Assembly: GCA_019915015.1 (NCBI GenBank) | Contig: JAHBBC010000047.1 | Coordinates: 86,464 to 150,463, forward strand | Reading direction: 5' to 3' | Source of the DNA: Auriscalpium vulgare | Lineage: Eukaryota > Basidiomycota > Agaricomycetes > Russulales > Auriscalpiaceae | Length of the DNA stretch: 64,000 nt | In this document: positions 10,401-21,904 of the stretch, piece by piece | How the letters are laid out: each line of letters begins with the position of its first letter | How positions within the stretch are numbered: position 1 is the first letter of the stretch | The notes under the pieces: model-generated | What the model was told of the DNA's origin: nothing | Seen by the model: only the letters and a program-made list of their open reading frames with translations | Database searches by the model: none | Translations under genes and position numbers: made by a program

Positions 10401-13400
10401 TAAAACATCTGCCTTTTTATCAGCTAACACATTCTTCCAACCTGATGCACTATTGCTGTTTCCATCAATAAATTCAGGCAAAGCTTCTGGATCTACAGAT
10501 CCCACATCTGTGGGTTTCATCCACCCACTAGCCTCTAGTACATTCTCAATTTGTACCATCTGAGCCATTTTGTTAGCCGTTTGTGGCCCAATCTCATCCC
10601 ACTGGGATTCAAGATGAGACACCAGATCAGGTATGCCCAAGTCAGTCCCCACCAGCTCTTCATTATTTTGAGTATCAAGATCATATGTATTGTAGCCAAA
10701 TATAGGATGTACAGGGTTCTCTGCTAACTCTTTTTTTCTTTTTGCTGCAAAGTCATGTCTAGCATCATTGCACTCATATTTTATGTTGCAAAAACTGATT
10801 ATTTGATGATGCCTTGATGAGAAGCTATGAGAGGCAAATGCATCTTCCCATGATACATTTGGTGCCTTCAAGTCAGCCCCAGATCGCCACGGAGAGAATA
10901 ATGCAAGCATTGTTAGATAATAATCCTCAGTATTACCATGGTCTTTTCTTGGCAAAGTTCCCCCCACAAGGCAAGGCACATGTGCTTTATCATCTGAGTA
11001 AACTTTGATACAGTGTGTTTTCCATTGGGGATGGTCATATAAAAACTTGTAAATTGGCTTTGTCTTTCTCTTTGTGCCCTTTTTCCTTTTCTTTGCCCCA
11101 TAGTCATCATCACTACTATCTATATCATCTAGATCTAACTCATAATCATCATCGTCACTACTATCTTCTTCTTCTTCTTCTTCCTCCTCATCGCCATCGG
11201 TATCGCTGTCGTTTTCACTATCACTATCATTATGATTATCATTGTTATTGTTCATGTTCATGTCATTTGTAATATTCTCATTTTCATTTGCCAAAGGCAT
11301 TGCGGCATCAAAATCCACCAGAGTTGCTTGCGTAGATGTCATATCTACCATATCAATATCCCCATCAACATCTTCACCAGGCACAACTTTATCCTGTTCA
11401 ATCACTAGTGTGATATTTGGATCCGTACTGTCACTGTTAATATCATCACTCTTATACTTGTCCTTTGCAGTAACAGTTTTACTATTCTTTGCTTGCAGAC
11501 TTGACATTCTTACTTTATGTGCTCTAGACATCCAGTCATATAGACACCATGACTCAAACTCCATAGGTCGGTAAATGTAATCTGAAATAGGTGACAGGGC
11601 AATGACTGTATCTTCCGCTCTGTTTAGAACTACACGGTCATCTTTCTCTTCATCTATGTCTGAAAATGACCAGTAGGTTTTTACTTGATTGATGAAAGAC
11701 TTCCAATAGAAAGTCTTAAATTTGAACATTGTGTAGTGGTCAGGGTGGCCCAGAATGTACATGGCGGACATTGGAGCCCCAATTTCTTGTTTTACAGTTA
11801 AAGCATTTACTACTTTTACAATGATTTTCCTAGCCTTTTCAATTCTTGTGGCATCTCCATTGATAAACTCAGAATTCCTGTTAAATATAGTCTTTATGGC
11901 TTCCAGCATTGTACTTGTACGCAATGGAGTTTTTGTGATATAATCAGTAATATATGCAATACTAGACTTGATAGCTGTACCAGAAAGCAGACTTGTCACA
12001 TCTGTATTACAACGCATTAAGAACGATACCAATGGGGTGACTGTATTGAGCCAAGCCTCACCTTGTTTCATCTCTAACAGGCCTTTATCTATGTCAATCA
12101 GTGTCTCTGCGTGAACCTCACGAGGAAACCTTGACTTGCATGAAGGATATCGTCGATTTCTGCACCCTGCATGACATGTGTGTCTATTAGACCGGAATAA
12201 TATCTCATTCACAGTGTCCTTGAAAGATGTCCACCAAGATTTGGAGCTAGAGCAGGCTATGCAATTGACAGTGTCAGTAGTAATGTGTTCTTTGCAGGAA
12301 GGTGGGGGAGCTTCAGGTACTGTCATAGTAGGATCAGCCCGAGTATGGTCATTGAAAGCTTTTTTATCCATCATATCAACTACCTGTTGCATGCTGTTAT
12401 CTACAAACTCACCTTGATGAGTAGATTCCAAGTATTCCACAAGTGCTTTTTGAAAGGCTGAGTCATTCTCCATTATGCGTTCTTTGATCTGCTGAGGTGA
12501 AAGGGCACTTTGTATCCATAGAAGCATATGCAAATGAAGAGTGAGACGACCCTGTTGCTCAACTGTTCCATAATACCCTGAAGTCTTGCCATAAAGGCCG
12601 GGATGACCTGAGCCAACACCCAAAACATGCTTAATAAAAAGCTCCACCATAACCTTAAAAAAACGGGCACCTGCAATAGGATTGTTAGCAATAAGTCTGT
12701 ATCTTTCACTATGTGTTAACACTTTGGGATAAATATGAACATCCGCATCTGCAAAGTACAGTGCAATTGGGTGCTTAATGTCTGTAGGAGAAAAGGTGAT
12801 AAACCATGATGGCGCTCCTAGCCAGATGATCAGGGACCATATTTCATTTCGCATGAATTTTTTGTTGGTTGCAGAGCCTTGCACATGATGGGCAACATGA
12901 TCTAAGTCGTTAATCATTTGATAGACTTGCTTCTCTTCATCAGTTTGGGGACGGCTCCTGTCATCCTCTTCAAGTCTTGAAATTAAAGTGTCTAATACCT
13001 CTGGCTTGATATTCATTATTCTATCTGCTATTTGAGGAAAGTTAGTTTTACTAGCAAGAAGATAGCCACCCGTTGAACTCTTCATAATCTGACTGTGGTT
13101 TAAGGCAATGAGAGGAAAAAGAGGCTCCAATTGGAAACGCTTGTCATAGTACATCAACATTGCTCTCTTTCGTGCTGTATCACTTACCACCCTTAAACCA
13201 TTTGTATTTGAAAGGCCACCCAGGCCGTAAGGAAACAACCACGGAAAAGCAGAGGGGTAAAGTTGAGGATTTCCCCATATAGACTCAGCTGCCTCAGCAT
13301 GTCCAATACCCAAGACCTTCTGCCCTTGCTTCAGATATTTCATCGCCAAGACCTTCCGCTCTTTTCCCGACTTTTTGTCCAGTTGCTCTCCAGTCAAGGT

Positions 13401-14984
13401 ATGGACGACGAAAGGACACTGCCCCTCAGTGGTCCCATCATTGTCTTCATCCTGTTGTACGGCTAGGTTTTCAGAGTCACTTTCTAGAGGGGGTTGTCTG
13501 TAGTCAACAATTACTGGAGGCATGTCTTCCGGATAGTCTTCAAGATTCTCATATGAGATTGCCAGATCAGCATAGTCATAATGATTAAGTTTCAACCATT
13601 CCAGTGCCTTTGCTACTTTGTTTCTTCTTACTAACATGGGGGTACGCCTATATTCTTTCTCGGTAGGTTTAACAGGACCTATATAGATAAATGCAATTAC
13701 CTCATCAAGCTCCTCCTTCTTGGGTGGTAAAACATGATACACTTTTGGCATAGGTATCTGATACATAACAGTATTTGCACGCATTTTATAGTGGCCTGAT
13801 GTGTGAACTTTAACAATACAAGCGTTATGACTGACACGGCCAATTAGTAATTTTTCCACAAAAGACAAACCCTGCAGCTCAGGTGGAATAGGCCCAATCC
13901 AGTTTCCATTTGCCAATGCATGCAAAGGAAGTTTGTTTTTCCTCAAGTCTCTTACACAGTTCCGGCATACCATATCACAATTAGGAGCAAACAAAGGCTC
14001 TGTTAGGGGACGGATTGGATCCATGTCACATGTTCTTGTCTCTCGCGAGATTGTGGGACTGTCACTGGTAAGTAAGGAGAGATCCACATTTGATTCAATG
14101 TCTCTCCATGGTATGAGAGTCTTTGATAAAGTCAAAATGCCACAGATCTTGCATCCTTCCTCTTTGATCATATCAAACTGTATGTCCTTGCAGTAGTCTC
14201 TGATGATCTTTTCCTGTAGACTCTTAGAGGCAGGCTGTGGAGGGAATACATTAGTATCTTCCTTTTGACCCTTTTTGTTCTTTGATGTATGCTGAGATTG
14301 TTTCTTGACTTTGGCCCTATGCAGCTGACTTTTTATAGTGTTCGAGAGTCTGGGGCCACCGCAGTATCTGAAATATGTAGAGGCACACAAGCAAGCTGCA
14401 CAGCTGTTACACTGATGTGATTCAATTGCTGTCCGAAGTGAAGCCAAGTCATCTTCCCGGTGCACTTTAATATCATGTGTCAGACATATATCCAGCAGTT
14501 CTTTTCTGCTCTGTTTTGTTAGCTTAGCTATAGGCATGTGAACCTCTAGTAAATCTGACTCAGATATGTCTGTGGGCCGAATACCATGACCAGCAAAGCG
14601 GAATTTTGAACCGATAGGAAAGTCTTCAACTGCAGCATTGTTATACTGTTCCAATTCTGTAGCCATCCAGAGCGATACGCCACCCCCGATGAGTTCTGTA
14701 TTGACAAAATGATATTGATGGGGAAAGATATGATATTGCATCGCGGCCAGGGCCAGCAGTGTGGTCAAGACCATGAACACCAATGTGGTCCAGTAATTAC
14801 TCAGACCCCATTGGGTGATGAACACCATTGTGTAAGATGGCCACTGCCACTGTTCTAACAGCCCTTGGGCTATCTGAAGTACAAACTGTATCCTAGTGTG
14901 ATATTCAGGGATCATGGCAATACAGTGGGAGTGTGAAGGTCGTATGGTAGTGAAGAAACAGATAGAAGACAGCAAGTTCAACAT
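7468..14984 (-). CDS. Helitron/Helentron Rep-Pif1 helicase with C-terminal USP-like protease
   Basis: This is the transposition protein. A single 2,198-codon exon (14984-8388) holds, in order: a hydrophobic N-terminus of doubtful reality (Met107 at 14666 is a better start), a SAP-like helix pair (about 153-175), a Cys cluster, a DUF6570-like region, a Helitron-like N domain with the HUH motif LHLHMLLW (about 815) and the two-Tyr motif YITDYITK (about 1010), an acidic linker (about 1245-1290), and a Pif1-type helicase: GMAGTGKS (about 1620), FLDEISM (about 1705), GDFAQLPPI, YTCLSRG (about 2065). A further 303-codon frame (8379-7468) has a Cys box NTWSCAYDS, two CxxC pairs and a His box GDAHFTVRL...WYHDG, typical of ubiquitin-specific proteases. 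A 44-nt GTATTG...ATAG intron (8431-8388) would join the two in frame. No AP-endonuclease domain was seen. Confidence 0.85.
8388..8431 (-). other. Predicted 44-nt intron joining helicase and protease
   Basis: On the minus strand GTATTGACAG opens and TTTGATAATATAG closes this segment. Its removal places ACAAAGATATG in the protease frame and skips the helicase stop at 8388-8390. The alternative is two separate proteins, with the protease starting at ATG 8379. Confidence 0.5.
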
Positions 14985-15317
14985 TCCAACATGTCACGTG
15001 CACATTAGTTAATATATTCCCACGCCACATGAACTTTTGCATCACTTTACCCCAAGTATCAGTGTTTGAATTTACGGCTAGCATCTTCATCATTCTGTGC
15101 TTGAGTCCCAGGAGGGTGATTTCCAGGTAGACGCTTCAGAGAAACCAGGCTGCTCATGAGTGCAAAGACCCCCGACTGCTAGAATATCACAGACAATTTA
15201 CGAGCTCATTGGATAGTGTACACTCTCATGGAAATATAAATCAGACGGCAAAGGGGCAAGACATTGTGCATTATGCATACGTTAGACATACTTTGTAATA
15301 GGTGATATAATATATAA
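14985..15317. other. Gap upstream of the Rep-helicase gene
   Basis: Here lie 333 bp between two minus-strand genes. A TATA-rich run (GATATAATATATAAC, 15303-15317) could serve the helicase but is about 320 nt from the first ATG. No other gene was seen. Confidence 0.35.
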
Positions 15318-18300
15318 CTACTCTGACCCCTTCGGAATCACCAGGATAATGATACCAGAAATATTGCAGGAAAGGAGCCGGTTACCCTCTGCCCTTTTGC
15401 TCTGGCTGGCTGTGACTGTATGCATGAAGAGACAAAGCGAAAGTGGGGGAATAGGCTCGCGCCATAAGGGATCCTGTGCAGGGCATTGAGCAAGGAAAGC
15501 ATGGACAGAGCCTACGCGATCCTTCGACCCCGACTTGAAGCGACGGGTGGCGTCAAAAACGGGTACTGTAGAAAGCGAGAGTGAGCGAGAATTAGAAAGC
15601 ACGCAAACCAGACACGTACTCTTTGTGTCCGCAGCCAGAGTCCGGCGTTGGTAGAGCATGTTGCAGGACTCATTTTGCTTCATAGTAGCCGAAGACGTCA
15701 CCAACAAAGACTTATCCAGTGGACGTGCAGTGGGCTGTGACTGGGATGCTGACAGTGGATGTTAGTGTATGAGCGACAGGGATGACAAACAATGGAAATA
15801 CATGATGGGGTGCTTCCGGCAGGAACACTGTACGTCCCAATTTTGAATGTCCCCTCGACACCCAAAATAGGAGTTAAGTTGGGACCAACAAGCCTGTCGT
15901 ACGCGGCAGCAGCCAACTCAATCTCTTGAGAGATTGGGTACATGCTCGCGCTGGCGGTGAGCTTGTCATTGACCACCACCGGAAAGTTCAGAGTTGAGAA
16001 CGCAAGGAAGCCAGGCATCACGGACAGCGTCAACTTGTCGAGTCGAGATGCGCCCTTGCGAATGATGTCGGTATACAGCCCCGTAGTCCGTGTAGAGTAT
16101 AAATCGAGGTTTGCACGTGCGGGGTTGAAGATGTTCGATGTCGCGTGAGATGAGAATGTGATGACCTTGACAATGTCACTGGAAACCAATATCAGACTGT
16201 AATTGACCCCTCCATGGTGACACAATATGTACCTTTTAATGACCTTGGGATACATCCCATTGTCCAGCATGGCAATCTGTACGGAAGACCACATCCCAAT
16301 GAGAGGTGAGTGCCTGGAATGGAGTGAGCTGAAGAAGTACAAATTGATTGACATCTGCTCACTCTCTCGGTGGGAGGTTATGGTATGTTCCCTGTAATAA
16401 AGGTTCCTGAAGGTCTTTGCGGAGAACTTCATTGTATGCTGGTTCACTAGATCTTCATCATATGAGCATTCAGGAGGAGACTGAACAATGCGCCAAATGA
16501 GCACGTACACTGGCACAACATCCTCGGTGGTGTCGTCGACATCATCAGGATTTGCGTCGGTGAGTTGCCTTCAGTGCACTTCTTTAGCATGTAACATGTA
16601 GTCCAATTGAACAGGACGTACTGTGCAGGATGTTCTCCATTTGACTGGGGCTCAGGCGCATCATCATGATCTACGTAGACCAAGCTTGACTGTGGGCGAT
16701 CAACCGCCTTCCCCTTTCCTGTGGCCGAGCGTCGCTTCCTGTATGGAACTTGATTAGATCAAGTGAGCGTTGGTTAACGAGCACTTACTTTGGCGGCTCG
16801 TCATCACTCTGAGACTCAGCCCTCTGATGAGAGCGCTTGCTGCCCGGTTGAGTGGATGGAGGGCTACAATGTCATGAGCTGACAGATCATTGACTGTAGA
16901 GAGGAAACATACGGTTCACGATGATACCCAGCCGAGACCGCATCATCGTCACTACCATTGGCATCTGAAGAGAATGATATCAGACCAGGGGAAGAACGGA
17001 CATAATGAGAGTGTATACCATCATTTCCGAGATTTGCCGCATTGTCAGCCATTGGCACAGGAGCAGCAGGATCAAGGACAGGTGCCATACTGTCGGAGAA
17101 GCCGGCAAAGTCTGAGAACGCATCTGAATGGACACATGAGTACAAAAACCAGCTCTCTCACAGAGGAAAGGCAGAATAAGAACAAACATACCATCGCCAC
17201 TAGCTTCCAGGGCATCATCATCAATATCCATAGGCATGTCGTCCGGAAGGAGACCGTCCGACAACTGAGCATTCTCCGTGTCGACAAGATCATGCTCATC
17301 ATCAGCATCAACATCAACATCCAATTGAGCTGCACGATCATCGGAGAGCAGGAGATGGTTGTCATCTGCAAAGATGTCGGCGAGAGCAGGTTGAGGCAGC
17401 AGCGTCTGCTCCGGGTGGACATCCTCCATGTCGACGTCGGCCGTAACAATAGTAAGCCTCCTGGGAAGCAATCAGAATATGATCAAGCTCAAAGGGAGAA
17501 AACACACTGTGACCGGGTGCTTTACCACCAGTGGACATGCGTCCCGGCTTCCGTGCTTTTGCATTTCTAATTGCACTGTCAACGAGAAAATGCATGAGAA
17601 ACAAGGAGCAAAACAGACAGGACAAAGGGGTACAAACAGCAGCGAAGCCGCAGGCGTCCGGGCATGCGGTCTGGCAAGAAAATACATGTTAATATATTGG
17701 AATGATAACATAGACAGCAACCGTACGTTGCCACCGGAGAAGGAGACTCTGCAGAGTATGTTGCCGCAAGAGAAGCAGATGAATCTTGACTAGATGTTGA
17801 TGGAGCGGCAGGAGCAGACACCGGGGCAACAATTGGGCGACCAGTGCGTCTAAGAATCAAGAAATAAGAGCAGGCCCACAAATAGAGCAGACTACCTTAC
17901 CGTCCTGCACGTAACTCCGGACTCTCTTGGATATCCGGAATGACAGGCTTTTTGACCGTGCGCTTGGCATTGACCTTGATGATAACATCAGGGATAGGTG
18001 CCGGAGTTGCAGCAGCCTGAGCGCGGCCTCTGGTCCTCATCGGACGGGACACCGCAGGAGATGCGGCTGGGGCACGCACGCCAGCAGACACCTTCGAGTT
18101 GGCCTTGGCCTTTGCAACAACAGCAGCCGCCCTGACTGTAGCAGTCAAAGCGGACGCCGTGATCGCAGCAGAAGGCGCAGAAGCATCGACCGTGGCAGTT
18201 GCCGCAGAGGTCTTGACCGTGCCCACGGGTGCAGAGGACTTAGCCGTGCGTGCCTTCTGAAGGCCCCTGTAATAGGATGTGAATATGTGTATGCCAAATG

Positions 18301-18985
18301 TAGACTGAGGACGTACTTGGGCACTCCTTGGGCCGGTGTAACAGGCACGAGTACCACGCTGTGATCATAGTGTCAACTTTTAAGAAATACATATAGTGGA
18401 ATGACAGAAATACCTTGAGTGAGATGCGACAGGGCCCTTGTTAGCCAAGGGACTAGAGTCGGAGCAAGTGGCACCTTCCGAGCTCACGCTACAAAGATCA
18501 CAAAGTGAGCCAATGCAAATGGAATCACAGTGGGAGGGATAACTACTCACACCGGGGAGGGGGACCTGGAGACTACCTGTGCATATGTCAAAGGGGACAC
18601 TGGACGCGGGGCCGGACGGCTGACGCTATAGTCCATGCTCAAGTCAGTAAAGCCTTGAACAGAAAAGCAAGAGAGCAGACGACTGACCGAGTACGACGCG
18701 CAAGGCGTGGGGCTTCTATAGCAGTAGCAGAGGCCGGGGTGGCAGTGGCCCCAGTAGAGGATCCAGATTGCGAAGACGCAGGCCCGGAAGCATTGGCTGC
18801 GACGGGCTTGTGAGGGGCACGTCCCTTGCCAGATGCCTTGGGAGCCTCCAGAATCTGAAGGCACGACAGAGGGACACATTAGCAATGAAACAGGGAACGA
18901 CGACAAGGAAGGGGCTGACATGCTCTGGGGTAGCACTGGCAGCTTTGGTAGCTGTAGCAGATGCACGACGAGTTGTAACAGTCAT
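15318..18985 (-). CDS. Cargo gene 1: large acidic multi-exon protein of unknown function
   Basis: The function is not recognised. Translation starts MTVTTRRASATATKAAS at 18985. The first exons (18985-18920, 18854-18688, 18625-18551, 18488-18414, 18358-18317, 18266-about 17902) join in frame through 50-65 nt GT...AG introns. The N-terminal part is Ala/Ser/Pro-rich with a RPVSPLTYAQVVSRSPSP segment. A middle part (about 17460-16900) is strongly acidic (PMDIDDDALEASGDG). The C-terminal exons (about 16480-15318) hold an ordered region around LDNGMYPKVIK and GASRLDKLTLSVMPGF. About 15 exons are expected. Exon joins below 16500 were not all checked, and the last exon to 15318 is tentative. The intact frames over many introns argue for a functional gene. 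It sits between the helicase and the 321-aa gene inside D. Confidence 0.6.
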
Positions 18986-19164
18986 TGGGAATATATGCGA
19001 GAGCGATGAAGTAGTGTCGGTTGATGGATGAGCTGCAAACCGTCTTCAGGCGACCGTCTTATATGTCGATTCACTAGGCGGCCAAGAAGCCAAAGAATGA
19101 TGATTTATTTCTAAGGTTAGAGAACTAAGAATGCAACAACTTCATGATGTGGGACAAACAATGG

Positions 19165-19302
19165 AGGTGAGGCGCGAATCCTGACGGCAGTAACGTACAC
19201 TTAGCCGAAGCAATTAGACGAGATTTGGTTTAGAGGTGAGGCGCGAATCCTGACGGCAGTAATGTACACTTAGCCGAAGCAATTAGACGAGATTTGGTTT
19301 AG
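19165..19302. repeat. 69-bp tandem duplication
   Basis: Two adjacent copies beginning AGGTGAGGCGCGAATCCTGA (19165 and 19234) differ at one seen position (AACG versus AATG). The near identity suggests a recent duplication. Confidence 0.85.
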
Positions 19303-19856
19303 AGTCATTACGCACGTAGAAAAGTCCAGGTCAGGGTCGAGAGGAAATGGAGCCGTCAGGGCAACCAGTGATGGTACCTGGTAAGAAGGCAAAGGAGATC
19401 ACGGAGATATAGCTAAAACTCAGATCCATCTATGGTCGACGGACCCACAAACAGTCAGTCAGTCGTGTTAGGTTCTGAGGCTTCACTGCTACATATAAGA
19501 AAATCAGTGAGAGTTGTTGCCATGATAGCCAATGCAAAGAAGCAGTCCTGTCTGTGAGCGGAGGGGAAAATAGCCGCAAATAAAGTGAGACCGCGTACAG
19601 CATAGTGCCAAGAGTCCCGACATCGGGCAGATTCACGGGGAATGCTACGCTGCCGATGAGACTAAGGAAAGATGTGCATCCTCCGAAAACACCGGCACGG
19701 CAGTGTGTTTGGGCCTGACAACGCACTCAAGGAGCACGCTTCGACTAGAACCTGGCTGAATTCAAGTATGCAATCAGCTTAGTAGCATTCACGGTTTGAA
19801 TTCAAAGAGCATACGAGCACAGCTGAATACAGGGTGACCCGCCACCAAATGGGCCC

Positions 19857-20285
19857 GGAACCAGAGCTGCAGTAGGAATGACAACTCTGTACGTCAGTTA
19901 TAGAAATACGCCGGAGAAGGAACAGTCAGACATACAAAGTGCCTGCAAGGACAGCCGATGTCCGACTCCAGCGGGCACGTAGACTTCAGTGAGACACCAC
20001 AAATGTTGCCCCGAACCTGAGTTGCGGTTGGAATGACAACTCTGTACGTCAGTAATAGAGCAACCACAGCCGTTGTCCGACTCCAGCGGACGTGAAGGGC
20101 CCTGTGAGCCGCCACAGAAGGTGCCTGGAGCCTGAGTCGCGGTGGAATGACAACTCCGTACGTCAGTAGTAGAGTGGGCACAGCCGTCGTCCGACTCCAG
20201 CGGACGTGAAGGCCCCTGGGAGCCGCCGCAAAAGTTGCCCGGAACCTGAGTTGCGGCAGAATGACAACTCTGTACGTCAGTAATC
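19857..20285. repeat. Tandem array of four ~110-155 bp units
   Basis: The word AATGACAACTC(T/C)GTACGTCAGT recurs at about 19876, 20033, 20147 and 20260. It is preceded each time by a CCTGAGTTGCGG-like word (less well conserved in the first unit) and accompanied by GTCCGACTCCAGCGG. The units are diverged and non-coding. Confidence 0.75.
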
Positions 20286-20650
20286 GAAACAGCAGGAAGA
20301 AGGAATATCCCCACGTACCAAAGAACACTCAACCGCTCTCCCGTTGCGAGTCGAACTCGCTTGGTCTTGAGTCGAACATGGCCAAGCTGAAGACTGCCAT
20401 CAAACAGATCTCGCATAGCTTGAAGGAGAAAATGAAACAGTGGGAACCCAAGAGAAAATTACGGCCACTGTGAGACTGCGACAGTATGGAAACCGAAATG
20501 TGCGGTGCGAGGCATACGGACGGTCCGACCAAGGCACGGGCGATAGTAACCACCGCACACACATGCTTGATGACAAGATGGAATGACGCCACGCTACCTG
20601 GATATAATTCTAAGGCAACAGCGGGTCAGGCGAACTCAACCCTCCCAGCC

Positions 20651-21885
20651 ATGAACCTCCCCACGTTGCGCGACCTCTTGAACTTCGCTGAATTGAATGC
20701 ATGTCGTGCGTATCCACATTAGCCCCAGGTTACTGCACCTCCAATCTAACAGCATACAACAGCAGAGCATGTCAGCAGCGTTATTGATGACTTTACTGAG
20801 CACCGCGACAAAACTTACATGTTGGCCTCCGCGGCAAAGGTATGTTGGTGTATGGACACAATCGACCCCATATAGTATTGACTTTTGTTAGGCACCACAG
20901 AGCGGCCTCGTGCTTGTCTTGGAGAGGAATGAGGACGGGACTGCCACGGTCATGACGCCTGATGGCGCCGAGATGATTGAGGCCACACTTGAAGTGCAAG
21001 GTGTCTTGGTCAGCTATGATCTGCCGCCGGTCACAAACAGGAAGCAGTGAGTCAGATCCCATGTATACATTGACAGATGACTTACCACGTTGCAAAGGAT
21101 TGGCCCGAAACCGGCATGGGCAAAGCAGAGCGTCAAGATCATGGGGTTCGGCGCACCGGAATTTCAACAGGCTGTGAGAGGCTTCAAGGATGTACACCAC
21201 CGACTTAGTTCATTGTACAAGCTCAACGCACTTGAACCACATGGGCTCGACGCACCAGACTCTGCCTTGGAGCTGGATTTTTCTAGCAGATACGTCACAC
21301 CGCGAAACCAGGTCAAGGGTGAGATCGCCATACCTTTCGGAAGTGTCATCGACCCCAATGGGATCTTGACGTCTACCATGGCTGGCGTCGGTTCACACCT
21401 GGAGGACAATCAAGTATTATATTATGATTGCCTGAAAGATCCAATGTGAGTCTTATTCGTACCACCTGTGTGATTGTACTTTGCTAACTTATATCCAAGG
21501 ACTGGGCAGCCACATTTTGTCCCGATCGATCCGTCGATACTGCGCATTGGTCAAGTTGTGCAGCTGCAAGTCGCTTTCGCATCTGTACCGCTCTGGGGAA
21601 GAAAGGGAAGCTTCCGCATGGTTGCCAAGCTGCGGTCTATCGCAATCCTGGACCGGGAGTTGCAAGATGTAAGCATGGTGTTCAACGTTCATGGTTAAGA
21701 TGAGACTGAGCGCACCATAGGCATTCGAGCGTGATCTGGCCGACAAACAAGGTCAGGTAGAGAAAACATGCTCCATTAGTAAACGCGTCAAACGTAAAAT
21801 TGGTTACTCTGAGACCGGGGAGACCAAGAGAGCGAAAGCATCCCCACCAGAGGAAGGTAGAATGGAGGATGATCTGCAAAAGTAG
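20651..21885 (+). CDS. Cargo gene 2: intact 321-aa protein, 6 exons
   Basis: The molecular function is not known. ATG 20651 (MNLPTLRDLLNFAEL) opens six exons: 20651-20702, 20763-20839, 20892-21046, 21098-21445, 21500-21668 and 21721-21885. They total 966 nt with one open frame and normal GT...AG introns of 51-60 nt. A C-terminal block (PHFVPIDPSILRIGQVVQLQ, then KLRSIAILDREL) followed by a basic tail (KRVKRKIGYS) resembles a family I recall as highly repeated in agaricomycete genomes. No membrane segment or known catalytic motif was seen. It is convergent with the dioxygenase-like gene, only 19 bp separating the stops. All five introns being intact indicates selection or recent arrival. Confidence 0.8.
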
Positions 21886-21904
21886 TATACATGGTAGTCG
21901 CAAC

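Larger units (their letters stand above)
18986..20650. other. Intergenic, repeat-bearing, no gene seen
   Basis: This tract separates divergent cargo genes 1 and 2. It holds a 69-bp direct duplication and a four-unit array, both listed separately. Short open frames lack motifs. It probably contains the promoters for both neighbours. Confidence 0.4.
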
